The notes under the pieces were generated by a model. The model worked only from the letters and a program-made list of their open reading frames with translations. It had not been told where the DNA came from and searched no databases. Shown here in pieces: positions 22,001-32,339 of a DNA stretch of 64,000 nt. This DNA is from Maylandia zebra. Taxonomy: Eukaryota > Chordata > Actinopteri > Cichliformes > Cichlidae. A program made the translations under genes and the position numbers. The stretch's first letter is position 1, and each line of letters starts with the position of its first letter. The stretch spans positions 12,762,137-12,826,136 of the forward strand of contig NC_135172.1 in NCBI RefSeq assembly GCF_041146795.1, read 5' to 3'.

Positions 22001-25000
22001 ACAGGGAAAAGGGGGCACAAAGACATCCTTTTCTTTCTTATTCTCATTTAAAATGTCTAGATTTTAATAAATAATTATCTGAATCTTACACCCAAAGTTT
22101 TAATCTGATGTAAAATGTATAGAAGTCCATGACTGTATATAGTAACTAAGCCTAATATACCCTAGTAAGCTTTACTACTTTTTCCTTTGGGAAGGTACCA
22201 TCTGTGCAGTCTGCAATTCTGTTGAAGAAAGATGTTGAATCTATTTAATTATTCTTGAAAAATAATTGATTTCTGTGAATCTTTTTTCACACTGCATCAA
22301 ATTAAAGTTGATTATGTTGATTAAGCATCATGAAGTGGAGGGTGGGTGATTCCCTATCTATTTTTTTTTTTTGCTGGGAGTTTTAGAGCCCTATTATTTA
22401 GGTTACTTACTCCTTAAAATACCAGAATAGGGAGGATGGAGTAGGATTAAGTGTATTAGATTGATCACTATTACTGAACTATGAAATATTTGGGTGCTGT
22501 GTATTTTTTGCATACAGGTATAACAGAATAGCTTTAGTGTTTTGTTTTTTAACTTGAGTATGAACTTATACAAAAACAGCAAGATATTAAAAAAAAAACA
22601 GTTCTGTTGATTAAAAAATACGGATTCATATCGGTATCGGCAGATATCCAAATTTATGGTATCGGACATAAAAAAGTGGTATCGTGCCATCTCTAGTAAA
22701 AATATAAACATAAGCTCTTGGTTCTATGGTAGGTCTTAAAGGGGTAAAAGATGAAGTACTGATATATATTTTATGCAAAACTAACTGAACCTTGTGCTAT
22801 ATTAATGTAATGTAATATTCATGTAATAATACAATGCCTACATTGTAGAGGGTGACTTTGCCTCTAAAGAGGAAAATGGGCAGGGAAGAGGTTAAAGTGG
22901 GATTCAGCAGGATTCAACCCTAAAATCAGCTGTAGTGGCTCAGTGTGGGGAAAAGAGTCACAGCTCACAATCATTTCTATTGAGAGCTCCAGTCGATGTT
23001 CTTAATGTACAGGCTGTGATCAGCTGACCTGCTGCTCTCTGTGGATGTACACAACTGAATTCAACCAGATGTCTGCAGATGTTTCATGAGTTGTCCTGGC
23101 TGATTTCCATCCTCTACACCAGGGGTGTCAAACTCAACTGCACAGGGAGCAAAACTCAAGGCACACTTTAGGTCGCGGGCCAAACAAGATAAACATTTAT
23201 TGAACACACTAAAACCATGTTTTTTAAACAGAAATATGAATAAAAACAGACAGGAATTTTATTCCAGAATAAATAAACTTAAAAAATCAACTTTAACTTT
23301 AAATGTTTTGATCTTCATAAAAATATATCCTGTCAAAATTATGCAAGTTAGAAATATGAACATGCTGCAAAAACCCCAGAAAAAATAAATGAAAACATAC
23401 ACAAGGTTGGAGCTGCATGTAGACGGAGCTGGGGCATTGCTGCAGGAATGGAACTAATAAACTGTGCAGGCCATTCAGTGTCGTACTTTGCCTTGAGTGT
23501 ACCATTACACTGCAGCTCCATCTGAATCTGCACAGGTGCAGTTTCCACGTAAAAAAGAAGCTTGAAATTCTCTTTTTGTGCTTCACAGTCACCAAAGCGC
23601 CGCGAACTCAGTGCGCTCAGTTTATCAGCAAAGTGCGCCGACTTGGTTCAACATTACTTGGCAACAGGGAAAGTGAGACAGGTTGCACTGGTGCATTTGT
23701 GACAGCTTCACTTGAAATACCTTCACTGCATCATACATGCCATGTCCATTGTTAAATCTCCCAATTCTTTTGATCTTTGGGCTGAAGGAAGGACAATACT
23801 CGGTGTATAAATGCTCAATCAACAATCTTTTATTCCATACAATTCAACACTTTTGAGCATAAACCATCCGGAGGGGAGATGAGCGCGGGAGGGTGTCCGC
23901 CTGATCTCGAAGCGTCTGAGTGTTTCTCACATTCTTATAGCTTCAGCCCCCCTCCACCTAGTCATAAAACCTAAACATTCACATTCTTTCTCTCTTACGG
24001 CGCCTAAGTGACGGCCTTGGCTCCCTGTTTTATCTCCTCCTGATGAGATGGGGCAGAAAACCTCTCCGGTATGCTCTGTTCTCTTCTAATCAGACAAATA
24101 AGGCCATGACTCTCTGAAAACAGTATTTCTTATACCTCAGCAGTATAATGCATCATAAAACAATATCACTCATTCACAATAAATCAGCAGTCTAATGTAA
24201 TACAAATCAGTTTAATAACTGTAATAGTTGTCACCTTCTTCAAAGTCAGGAGAATAATGCAAACTAAAACTACATAATAATTTCACTATCTTTAATTAGG
24301 GGTATAACGTGGCATAAGATAATATAATAATCTCACACCATGAACTGACAGATTTCCTTGCTGAGCTCAAAAACTCTATTGAGAACTTTTTCCCAACTCA
24401 GCCAACGGAACTCTGTATGATAAGGATGTCGCCAAACTCTGAATCATAGAAGGATGAAATTGATGGTGATTTAAACCTTTAAACTCAGATAAGATTTACG
24501 GTTTGTGTTACAGTGATCGTTACATGCTCCATTTATAGGACTTTACCACACAGCCTGGTGTATGATGCAGGATTGGATTTCATGTGTTACTGTTTAGGCT
24601 CAAATCAATTTGATCTTTGAAGCCCGCAGTGATGAAATAACTCCCCTCAAATGACTTAAACCAAAAGTAACAAGCCTGTGTTGAAAATGTAAGGAGTAGA
24701 AAATACAGATTTTTTTTTTTTTTTAATGTAGCGAGTAAAAGTAAAAAAAAACGTCAGGTTACAGTCAGACTCTGACATCATCCTTCACTGAACCAAGCTA
24801 GTAACTGTTACATATGATTTATTATTATCGAATAAATTATACAATTATAGAAATATATAATAGGAAACAAACAGGAAATATAAAAAAGTACAGACCTGGT
24901 AAACATTTATTACTATTCTGAGTGTGTTAGCATTAATATTTGTGCACAGGCAGGAGGGATGGGCATGATTTTAGAGTGTTTGAACAATGATTAATTATCT

Positions 25001-26815
25001 TTAACAGCAGGTTGGATGTAATGTGTTACTACTACCAGTAGGTGGGGATAAGAGACCTTTAAGGTGTTTGGTGCCACACTCCACCTTCAGGTTTAAAACT
25101 AGTGTTAATGGAGGGAGTTTGAAGCTTCAGTTTGTTTAATGACTGCATTTCACTCACTGCCTCTGTTTGTATCTCTGTCACTGCAGGACCAACATGGACC
25201 GAGAAGTCAGCGCTCTCAGGAGGCCGACAAACCTCACAGAAGAAAGAGAGAGAAAAAAAACACCTGTGACGAGTGTGGGAAGGATTTTACCTGGAAGTTT
25301 AAACTAAAACAACATCAGCTCATCCACACTGGAGAGAGACCGTTCAGCTGTGACTTGTGTGGAAAGTCGTTTTCCTGGAAGAATTCCCTGAAAACACACC
25401 AAGTCGTCCACAGTGGAGTTAAAGCTTACAGCTGTGATCAGTGTGGCAGAGCTTTTATTCACAGTAGCCACTTACAGAGACATCTAGTTACCCACTCTGG
25501 AGTTAAGGCATACAGCTGTGACATCTGTGGAAAAACGTTCAGCCAGCTAGGGTACCGAAATATACACCTACGCATTCACACCGGAGAAGATGTGTAATGG
25601 TGTGATCAGTGTGGCAAATACTTTACAACAGACACAGAGTTACAACGCCACATGTTTACCCACACTGAGGAGAGACCTTATCAATGTGACCTGTGTGAGA
25701 AGACTTTTAAAACTCCACAGTACCTGAGACAACACCAACAGATCCACACCAGAAAGAGACTCTACAAGTGCAGTTACTGTGAGGTTTGTATTTTTATTTT
25801 TATCTTGTAAGTTCAGTCTGACTGTTTGGAACAAGTCTGCTCATTAAATTGTGTTAGCATGTTAGCAGTTCTGCACCACCGAAGAGTAGCTCTGAGCCAT
25901 TATTCAGGTTTTCATTTCATTTAAGTGTAAGTCAGATGTTACTGTAATATTAAATAAGTATTGCTGTAGTATTATGGTGGTAGTATTGTAGTTATTGTAG
26001 CCCAGTAAACTGAGTGTGTTAATTGAAACAGTAAAATGTAATTGGACGTCTGCAGAGATGCTCTTTATTTCAGGCGACTTTCAGGATAAAAGTGTTGAAG
26101 GACTGACTTACACGGTCTTTGTGTCTTTGTTTAGAAGCAGAGCGACACAGATGGATCCACTTCTCAACCCTGTCATCGCTGTGGTGGTGGGAAAGACTTT
26201 CGTTGTGACATCTGTGGAAAAACTTTCAGTCAGCAAGCCGGCCTAAAAATACATCAACGTAAACACACTGGAGACAAACTGAAATACTGCAAAGAATGTG
26301 GGAGAAGCTTCCCCACATCAGCTGAGTTAAAACAACATGAACTCTTTCACAGTGGGGTCAAAAAGCACCTCTGTGATCAGTGTGGGTCATCCTTCACCAC
26401 TGCAAGTCAGCTTAAAACACACAAACGAGTCCACACAGGAGCGAAACCATACAAGTGCAGACACTGTGACAAAAGCTTCTCACAGTCAGGTCATCGTAAC
26501 GAGCATGAACGTACACACATGGAAGGAAACTACAGCTGTGAGCAGTGTGACAAGAGCTTCAATAATCTCAGTTCATACTCTGCACACAAACGATCCCACG
26601 TTACTAATAAACTGTTTCACTGTTACCACTGTGCCAAAACATTCACTTCATCATCTGCTCTGTGCAAACATCAGCGCGATCACGCAGGGCTGAAACCGTT
26701 CCCATCACAGGACGACAGCGAATCTGAAGAGAGAGAAACATCCTCTTCTGGTTTCAGAGTCCAACTTAAAACCCTGGAGATCAGGCTCCACAGAGCTCAG
26801 GTCGGCTCTCCTTAA
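19030..26815 (+). CDS. C2H2 zinc-finger protein gene with a premature stop
   Basis: Exon 19030-19134 holds the likely start, ATG at 19117 (MSSTKK), and joins in phase to 25187-25783 and then 26135-26815 (stop TAA at 26813). The protein would be a basic N-terminus ([15 protein letters not shown]) followed by 12 complete C2H2 fingers, six in each long exon, with linkers such as HTGERPF and HTGAKPY, then an acidic Ser/Glu tail ending [10 protein letters not shown]. Such proteins are nuclear DNA binders, and teleosts have many lineage-specific copies. TAA at 25595-25597 replaces the aromatic residue opening finger five, leaving four intact fingers if translated as is. All later fingers keep spacing and frame, so this is a recent null, a polymorphism or an error. 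Intron 1 (6 kb) is full of transposons. The specific member is not recognised. Confidence 0.8.
19911..21354. mobile_element. Non-autonomous hAT element 1 with 8 bp target duplication
   Basis: Ends CAGGGCTCTAGA and TCTAGAGCCCTG are exact inverted repeats. CATTAAGG flanks both sides (19903-19910 and 21355-21362), the 8 bp duplication expected of hAT. No transposase frame is visible. It contains a further insertion at about 20189-21079. Confidence 0.92.
20189..21079. mobile_element. Second-level hAT-like insertion inside hAT element 1
   Basis: Starts TAGGGCTGGGTATCA, a typical teleost hAT end, and ends near GAATTGATATCGC without the matching terminus. The flanks CTGCTCAC and CTACTCAC look like an 8 bp duplication with one mismatch. 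A GA microsatellite lies at 20650-20661. Confidence 0.5.
21375..22695. mobile_element. Non-autonomous hAT element 2 with 8 bp target duplication
   Basis: Ends TAGAGATGG and CCATCTCTA are inverted repeats and GTAAAAAT flanks both (21367-21374 and 22696-22703). AT-rich interior with GATATCGG-type subterminal repeats. A CAGGGGCGGATCTAG motif at 21954-21968 hints at yet another element inside. No transposase. Confidence 0.9.
22750..23118. other. Zinc-finger gene intron, nothing recognised
   Basis: Ordinary AT-rich intron sequence with no exon or clear repeat end. Confidence 0.4.
23119..23640 (+). mobile_element. hAT-type fragment
   Basis: Starts CAGGGGTGTCAAACTCA, a classic hAT terminal sequence; a GCGGGCCAAA block follows. 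The other end was not found and no transposase frame is kept. The right boundary is approximate. Confidence 0.5.
23780..24340 (-). mobile_element. Solo LTR-like fossil, copy 1
   Basis: Most of it matches 31702-32270 with clear divergence. Shared blocks include GGCAGAAAAC, ATGCATCATAAAACAATATC and GGAGAATAATGCAAACTAAA. It ends CACACCA on the plus strand (TGGTGTG in reverse). No internal retroviral genes lie beside it. A broken, fairly old copy. Confidence 0.65.
24341..25186. other. Remaining zinc-finger intron 1, nothing recognised
   Basis: Contains a poly-T run at 24711-24724 and AT-rich sequence. The acceptor for the finger exon (CACTGCAG) closes it. Confidence 0.45.
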
Positions 26816-27344
26816 GTTTAAGTTAAAGTTCTAATGAGGCTATGAATCAAACTGTTCCTATAGTTCAATGTTAATCTTTATAAATTGTTCTTCTGTTTGT
26901 GTTCAGTCGTTACCTTTTTTTTCAGTGGTTGGATTAAAAATCAGTTTCAGTTGAAGTTTTTATTGAATGTATTTTGTTAAATAAAGTTAAAAAAATGTTA
27001 AATAAAGAATTGTTTGAACGACAAAGATTTTGAGCCATGATGTCATTTCCTGTATTTCAGAGTAAAGACTGAAGTGACGAATGGAAACATGTTTACAGTC
27101 ATGGAATAAACACTGATGGGTCATCTGTAGGAAGTTCTATTGCTGACCTGACAGACTCGACCTTGTTTACAAAGAAAGAAAGGAACTGATGACATGTGTC
27201 AGCAGAGGCTTTCAGGGTTGTTTAGAGTAGAGCTGATAGTCTTAAAGAGAACACGGGGATTTTGACGATTTAACACAATGATCTGAGAAAAATGTCTGTT
27301 TCTCTCATTTTCACCGTATTCTGATCAAATTTCCAACATTCTTT
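26816..27344. other. 3' flank of the zinc-finger gene
   Basis: AATAAAG motifs near 26980-27006 could serve as the poly(A) signal. Nothing else is recognised. Confidence 0.45.
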
Positions 27345-27633
27345 TAACATGACCGGTACCGGTCCGTGAGTCGTTTGGTACCGGGCCGCGAGAGTTGAGG
27401 CTCAGGTGTGAAATGTATGGTTTTCAGGGTTTTTATCGGTTTTCAGTGTTATTTTGTTAGTGTTTTTATCGTTAACTCGGTTTTCCTGGGTCTTTTCACG
27501 TGTGTTATGAATAAATCTTCTTTTTTTCGGTATCGGTACTAGTTTTATTTTGTTGAATTTATCCGCAACACCTTAAAGGCCGGTCCGTGAAAATATTGTT
27601 CCGTGGCGCAAAAAAGGTTGGGGACCACTGCTG
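27345..27633. mobile_element. Non-autonomous hAT relic
   Basis: Carries GGTACCGGTCCGTGAGTC near the left and ends GGTTGGGGACCACTG, a common hAT terminal sequence. The left terminus is lost. Confidence 0.6.
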
Positions 27634-27968
27634 TAAAGTATAAAAAAAAACTCCTCCCCCTGCTACGCCTCAGTAATCTAATGTATTCATCAATTGTTCT
27701 CTTAATTATTCAAAGTTGGTTCAACTTATCATGTTCTGGGTTCTATCCTTTATGTATTTAATCTTCAATTTTATTTATTTGTGTAAGCGATATTTTTGAC
27801 AACCTTTAACACACTTAAAGAGCCGCTTTCACCGTCTTCCCTCCAGCTGTTTCCTGTTGCTCGCTCTCTTCTTCTCTTATCTGATCATCTCGAGCACGTC
27901 TTGTACAACACTGTTACTTTTGCAGGCACACATTCGGTTACAAGCTCAACCACATTTTGCCCTATATA
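27634..27968. other. Target region of the Tc1 element
   Basis: No gene recognised. The sequence resumes at 29576 after the Tc1 insertion. Confidence 0.4.
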
Positions 27969-29573
27969 CAGTGGGGCAAAAAAGTATTTAGTCAGCCACC
28001 GATTGTGCAAGTTCCCCCACCTAAAATGATGACAGAGGTCAGTAATTTGCACCAGAGGTACACTTCAACTGTGAGAGACAGAATGTGAAAAAAAAATCCA
28101 TGAATCCACATGGTAGGATTTGTAAAGAATTTATTCGTAAATCAGGGTGGAAAATAAGTATTTGGTCACCTCAAACATGGAAAATCTCTGGCTCTCACAG
28201 ACCTGTAACGTCTTCTGTAAGAAGCTTTTCTGTCCCCCACTCGTTACCTGTATGAATGGCACCTGTTTGAACTCATCATCTGTATAAAAGACACCTGTCC
28301 ACAGCCTCAAACAGTCAGACTCCAAACTCCGCCATGGCCAAGACCAAAGAGCTTTCGAAGGACACCAGGAAAAGTATTGTAGACCTGCACCAGACTGGGA
28401 AGAGTGAATCTACAATAGGCAAGCAGCTTGGTGTGAAAAAATCAACTGTGGGAGCAATCATCAGAAAATGGAAGACATACAAGACCACTGATAATCTCCC
28501 TCGATCTGGGGCTCCACGCAAGATCTCATCCCGTGGGGTCAAAATGATCATGAGAACGGTGAGCAAAGATCCCAGAACCACACGGGGGGACCTGGTGAAT
28601 GACCTGCAGAGAGCTGGGACCAAAGTAACAAAGGTCACCATCAGTAACACACTACAACGGCAGGGAATCAAATCCCGCAGTGCCAGACGTGTTCCGCTGC
28701 TGAAGCCAGTGCATGTCCAGGCCCGTCTGAAGTTTGCCAGAGAGCACATGGATGATACAGCAGAGGATTGGGAGAATGTCATGTGGTCAGATGAAACCAA
28801 AGTAGAACTTTTTGGTATAAACTCCACTCGTCGTGTTTGGAGGAAGAAGAATACTGAGTTGCATCCAAAGAACACCATACCTACTGTGAAGCATGGGGGT
28901 GGAAACATCATGCTATGGGGCTGTTTTTCTGCCAAGGGGACAGGACGACTGATCCGTGTTAAGGACAGAATGAATGGGGCCATGTATCGTGAGATTTTGA
29001 GCCAAAACCTCCTTCCATCAGTGAGAACTTTGAAGATGAAACGAGGCTGGGTCTTCCAACATGACAATGATCCAAAACACACCGCCCGGGCAACAAAGGA
29101 GTGGCTCCGTAAGAAGCATTTGAAAGTCCTGGAGTGGCCTAGCCAGTCTCCAGACCTCAACCCCATAGAAAATCTGTGGCGGGAGTTGAAAGTCCGTGTT
29201 GCTTGGCGACAGCCCCAAAACATCACTGCTCTCGAGAAGATCTGCATGGAGGAATGGGCCAAAATACAAGCTACTGTGTGTGCAAACCTGGTAAAGACCT
29301 ATAGTAAACGTTTGACCTCTGTTATTGTCAACAAAGGTTATGTTACAAAGTATTGAGTTGTATTTTTGTTATTGACCAAATACTTATTTTCCACCCTGAT
29401 TTACGAATAAATTCTTTACAAATCCTACCATGTGGATTCATGGATTTTTTTTTTCACATTCTGTCTCTCACAGTTGAAGTGTACCTCTGGTGCAAATTAC
29501 TGACCTCTGTCATCATTTTAGGTGGGGGAACTTGCACAATCGGTGGCTGACTAAATACTTTTTTGCCCCACTG
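27969..29573 (+). mobile_element. Complete Tc1-family DNA transposon
   Basis: A 1605 bp element flanked by TA (27967-27968 and 29574-29575). Inverted terminal repeats are 27969-28168 and 29373-29573. By base-by-base reading they are identical except for one extra base in an A tract (9 versus 10). Each starts CAGTGGGGCAAAAAAGTATT. One long frame fills the middle. The lack of decay marks a recent insertion and perhaps an active family. Confidence 0.97.
28334..29356 (+). CDS. Tc1 transposase, 340 aa, intact
   Basis: It cuts and pastes its own element by DDE chemistry at TA sites. The start ATG lies in GCCATGGCC and the stop is at 29354. Residues 1 to about 115 form the paired-type DNA-binding half: a first helix-turn-helix ending at [15 protein letters not shown], a basic GAPRK hook near 59-63, and a second helical domain to about 110. 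The catalytic half has D153 (WSDETK), D244 ([11 protein letters not shown]) and E279 ([11 protein letters not shown]), with exactly 34 residues between the second D and E, the DD34E signature. The glycine-rich box [14 protein letters not shown] is at 187-200. Length and order match complete fish Tc1 transposases, with no stop or shift. Whether it is catalytically competent cannot be judged from sequence alone. Confidence 0.97.
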   Translation: MAKTKELSKDTRKSIVDLHQTGKSESTIGKQLGVKKSTVGAIIRKWKTYKTTDNLPRSGAPRKISSRGVKMIMRTVSKDPRTTRGDLVNDLQRAGTKVTKVTISNTLQRQGIKSRSARRVPLLKPVHVQARLKFAREHMDDTAEDWENVMWSDETKVELFGINSTRRVWRKKNTELHPKNTIPTVKHGGGNIMLWGCFSAKGTGRLIRVKDRMNGAMYREILSQNLLPSVRTLKMKRGWVFQHDNDPKHTARATKEWLRKKHLKVLEWPSQSPDLNPIENLWRELKVRVAWRQPQNITALEKICMEEWAKIQATVCANLVKTYSKRLTSVIVNKGYVTKY

Positions 29574-29575
29574 TA

Positions 29576-30065
29576 GGTGTCTCACTCTCCATATGTTTCC
29601 TGTCGACTTATTCATGGCATGAATATCTTTAACACCTTCTGCATCACTACTTGCTAAGCAAAGACAAAGCAAAATGTTTCACCTCTACCCTAGAAATAAA
29701 TCTACGTAATATCTGTGACCATAAGCGTGCATGCATTGACCTTTTACTGCACTCTAAGTCACCTTTCACAACAGATCATCTCTTCATGAGCACTTTTTCA
29801 GTATGTGTAAGAAAGTGTGCATTATAACCGCTTATTCTACTAAAAGATCAAAGAGAAAACAAACATTTTCAACATCACTTCCTCTGCCTCCGATATCGGT
29901 CATCCTACCTTTTCGACAGATTTAAAAGCCTCTAAGCCCAGGTTTGCCCACCTTGCTGTTCAATTGACCGTTCTCTGTCCAGGACAGCGGGCCGATTTCT
30001 AAGTCTTATGTTAATTTATAAGCGCTTCCCGCAGCTTAACAGGAAGCTCCACTTAACCGGCGTCT
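29576..30065. other. Flank between the Tc1 and L1 insertions
   Basis: No gene recognised. It ends with TAAGTATCCCACTTT (30065-30079), the left copy of the L1 target-site duplication. Confidence 0.45.
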
Positions 30066-30354
30066 AAGTATCCCACTTTTTTTTTAAACAATGTCTTTTT
30101 TATTAAGAGGTTTCCTTTTGTACACATAAACATCAACATATATATTATACATATAGACAGAAAGAAAAGAGAAGGATTACAGATGATCTGTACATTAAGG
30201 GTTTTTTTTTTTTTTTTTTGTGTCCCGTTTGGATCTATAGCCATCAGAATTGTTGTCTTAAGGCCAAGAAAGATGCCAAGCGGATTTATTTTACCAAGTG
30301 GATCATCATGGCCTTGCGATATTGGTCCATTTGATTGACCTTTATTATAATTAT

Positions 30355-31507
30355 GAATTTATTTTATTTACAGTTGCTACAAACGGGACAGACATGACTG
30401 GGGGATAGGACAGGGAGAAAGAATGAAAGAAAGAGAGGGAGAGAAAGAAAACCAAAGGGGAGAAGAGACGGTGAGAAGGGGGGGAAGAAAGAAAAAAAAC
30501 AAACAAAAAAAAACAAAAAAACACCTGGGTCACCTGTATGGAGAAAAAAAACAGAAGAGAAAGCAAACAACAAAGAGCAACATAATAAAAAAAACGGCAC
30601 CATCACAATAAACTAGCTAGCAGTAGATACTAAATAATAAACGATATTGTGCAGCACGCAAGATAGACAGCGCACAATGTGCTTTGAGGCAGCAGCCAAG
30701 AAAGCTGTAGTCCGCGTCTGTGAATATCCGTGTGTACACCTGTGTGCATACCTGTGTGGATCAGCGCGCTTGCATTCCAAAGGTTTCTCCATGTAATGAT
30801 CTGCTAGAGGGTGTGGGGGGGGCCACAGCCCCGTCCACCAGGGCATGAAGCAGGTATGGAGGAGATCAAAACTCCAGACATCCAGAGGCCCCCAGAACAC
30901 AACAGACCAAGGAAGACCAACAGAGGGGCAGCCGCGCCACTGTCCCAGTAAGAGCTGAGGAGAGTCCCAGATGAGGGCTCACTCAGCAGCCACGGAGCAG
31001 AAGCCAGGGGGAGTTGCAGTGACGCGCCCGTGAGCTCCGCCGGCAGCCAGCTGTGCCTGAGTGACCGAGCCCCAGGCCGAGAGGCCGGGGGCACCCCACC
31101 GAAGTGGCCCGAGCGAGCCCCAGGCTCCAGGCCCCGATAAGCGGCCGCCAAGGAGTGAGCCGGTGTGTACCCGGACGCCCACCCCCAGACACAAAGAACC
31201 ACCAACGCACTGACACCTGTGGGAGTCCGCCACTGGCAGGGGAAGTGGTGGTGGGTGGAGATAGGCCTCCAAACCTTGGAGGGCCTGAGATGTCCCCAGA
31301 GAGGTGGCGTCTGATACCCAACCTGACATATAGACACAAACATCCATTCCCACCCTCATGCTCTCATATGCACTTACTCCACACTCAACCAACGTGGAGA
31401 CAGACATAAAGAGACGCTGTACACACGATCACACTCCCCAAGCGTACTCTACGAACCGGGTCTAGGTACCCTTGCCCCTGGAGGGGGGAACTGCACCCAG
31501 ACCCAGG
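30355..31507 (-). repeat. GC-rich L1 3' UTR segment, also at 55320-56320
   Basis: Shares long near-identical blocks with 55320-56320 in the same orientation, for example GGCAGCCGCGCCACTG and GAGGCCGGGGGCACCCC. The open frames in it are compositional. It follows the ORF2 stop of the L1 element, hence the 3' UTR call. Confidence 0.75.
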
Positions 31508-31701
31508 TGGTCTGTACATTAAGGTTAAGTAGTACATTTAAGCTGTGAAATGAGTCCAAAAATGTATCTTCGGCTGTGAAATAAAAGAAAAAAAAAGAAA
31601 AAGAAAAAAGGGAAAGAAAGAGAAAAAAAAAGAATATAAACAAATGTATAATATATCCCAAAGTAACATAATCCCTGCAAAACAATCCCATTCATTCCCA
31701 C

Positions 31702-32270
31702 TGTTAAGGTTCAAAATATTGGGGATGGAGACAAGAGCAAAAACCACAATAACAACACTGGTCCGGCCGGGTTGAGTCAAACGATGATTTAATGATCACA
31801 CACGTGGGAGATGGACACTGATGCAGACAGCCTCAAAATCTCAAAATGGTGGAGCATTGCTCAAACTTTTATAGCCTCTGGTGCCTCCACCTTATCATAA
31901 AAAGCCTAAACATTCACATGCTCTCTCTCACACAGCGCCTGAGCTACGACCTTGGCTCCCTGTTTATCTGCTCCTGCTGAAATGGGGCAGAAAACTCCAG
32001 CACACTCTGTTCTCTTCTACTCAGACAAATTAGACAATAACCTTCTGCGAACAGTATTTCTTATAACTCAACAATATAATGCATCATAAAACAATATCAT
32101 TCATTCACAACAAGTCAGCAATTTAATGTAATGCAAATCAGTTTAACTAATGCAATAGTTATCAGCTTCTTCTAATTCAGGAGAATAATGCAAACTAAAA
32201 CTACATAATAATTCACAGTCTTTAATTAGGGGTATAACATGGCATAAAATAATATCATAATTTTACACCA
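31702..32270 (-). mobile_element. Solo LTR-like fossil, copy 2, inside the L1 3' UTR
   Basis: A 569 bp unit that starts TGTTAAGG and ends ACACCA on the plus strand (TGGTGT to TTAACA in reverse). CCCAC and CCCAG flank it, a likely 5 bp duplication with one mismatch. No coding part remains. It entered after the L1 copy. Confidence 0.7.
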
Positions 32271-32339
32271 CCCAGGTCACTGCCTGCACCCGCACACTGT
32301 ATTTCCACACCTGACTTAAGAGAGTTCGCTGAAAAATTC

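Larger units (their letters stand above)
19170..22743. mobile_element. piggyBac-like non-autonomous element, host to nested insertions
   Basis: Left end TTAA|CCCTTTAAGGCCTA at 19166; right end TAGGTCTTAAAGGG|GTAA at 22730-22747. These form imperfect inverted termini on a TTAA-type target, as in piggyBac. A subterminal hairpin, GGAGCAGGAATGCTCC, follows the left end. Without the two hAT insertions the element would be about 0.8 kb with no transposase. Confidence 0.65.

Noticed and set aside
28315-29262. 315-codon minus-strand frame opposite the Tc1 transposase
   Set aside because: It is the antisense shadow of a real, conserved transposase and has no domain of its own.
30804-31409. Several long overlapping frames in the GC-rich block
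   Set aside because: They arise from high GC content on both strands; the region is L1 3' UTR and is repeated at 55588-56218 with the same shadow frames.
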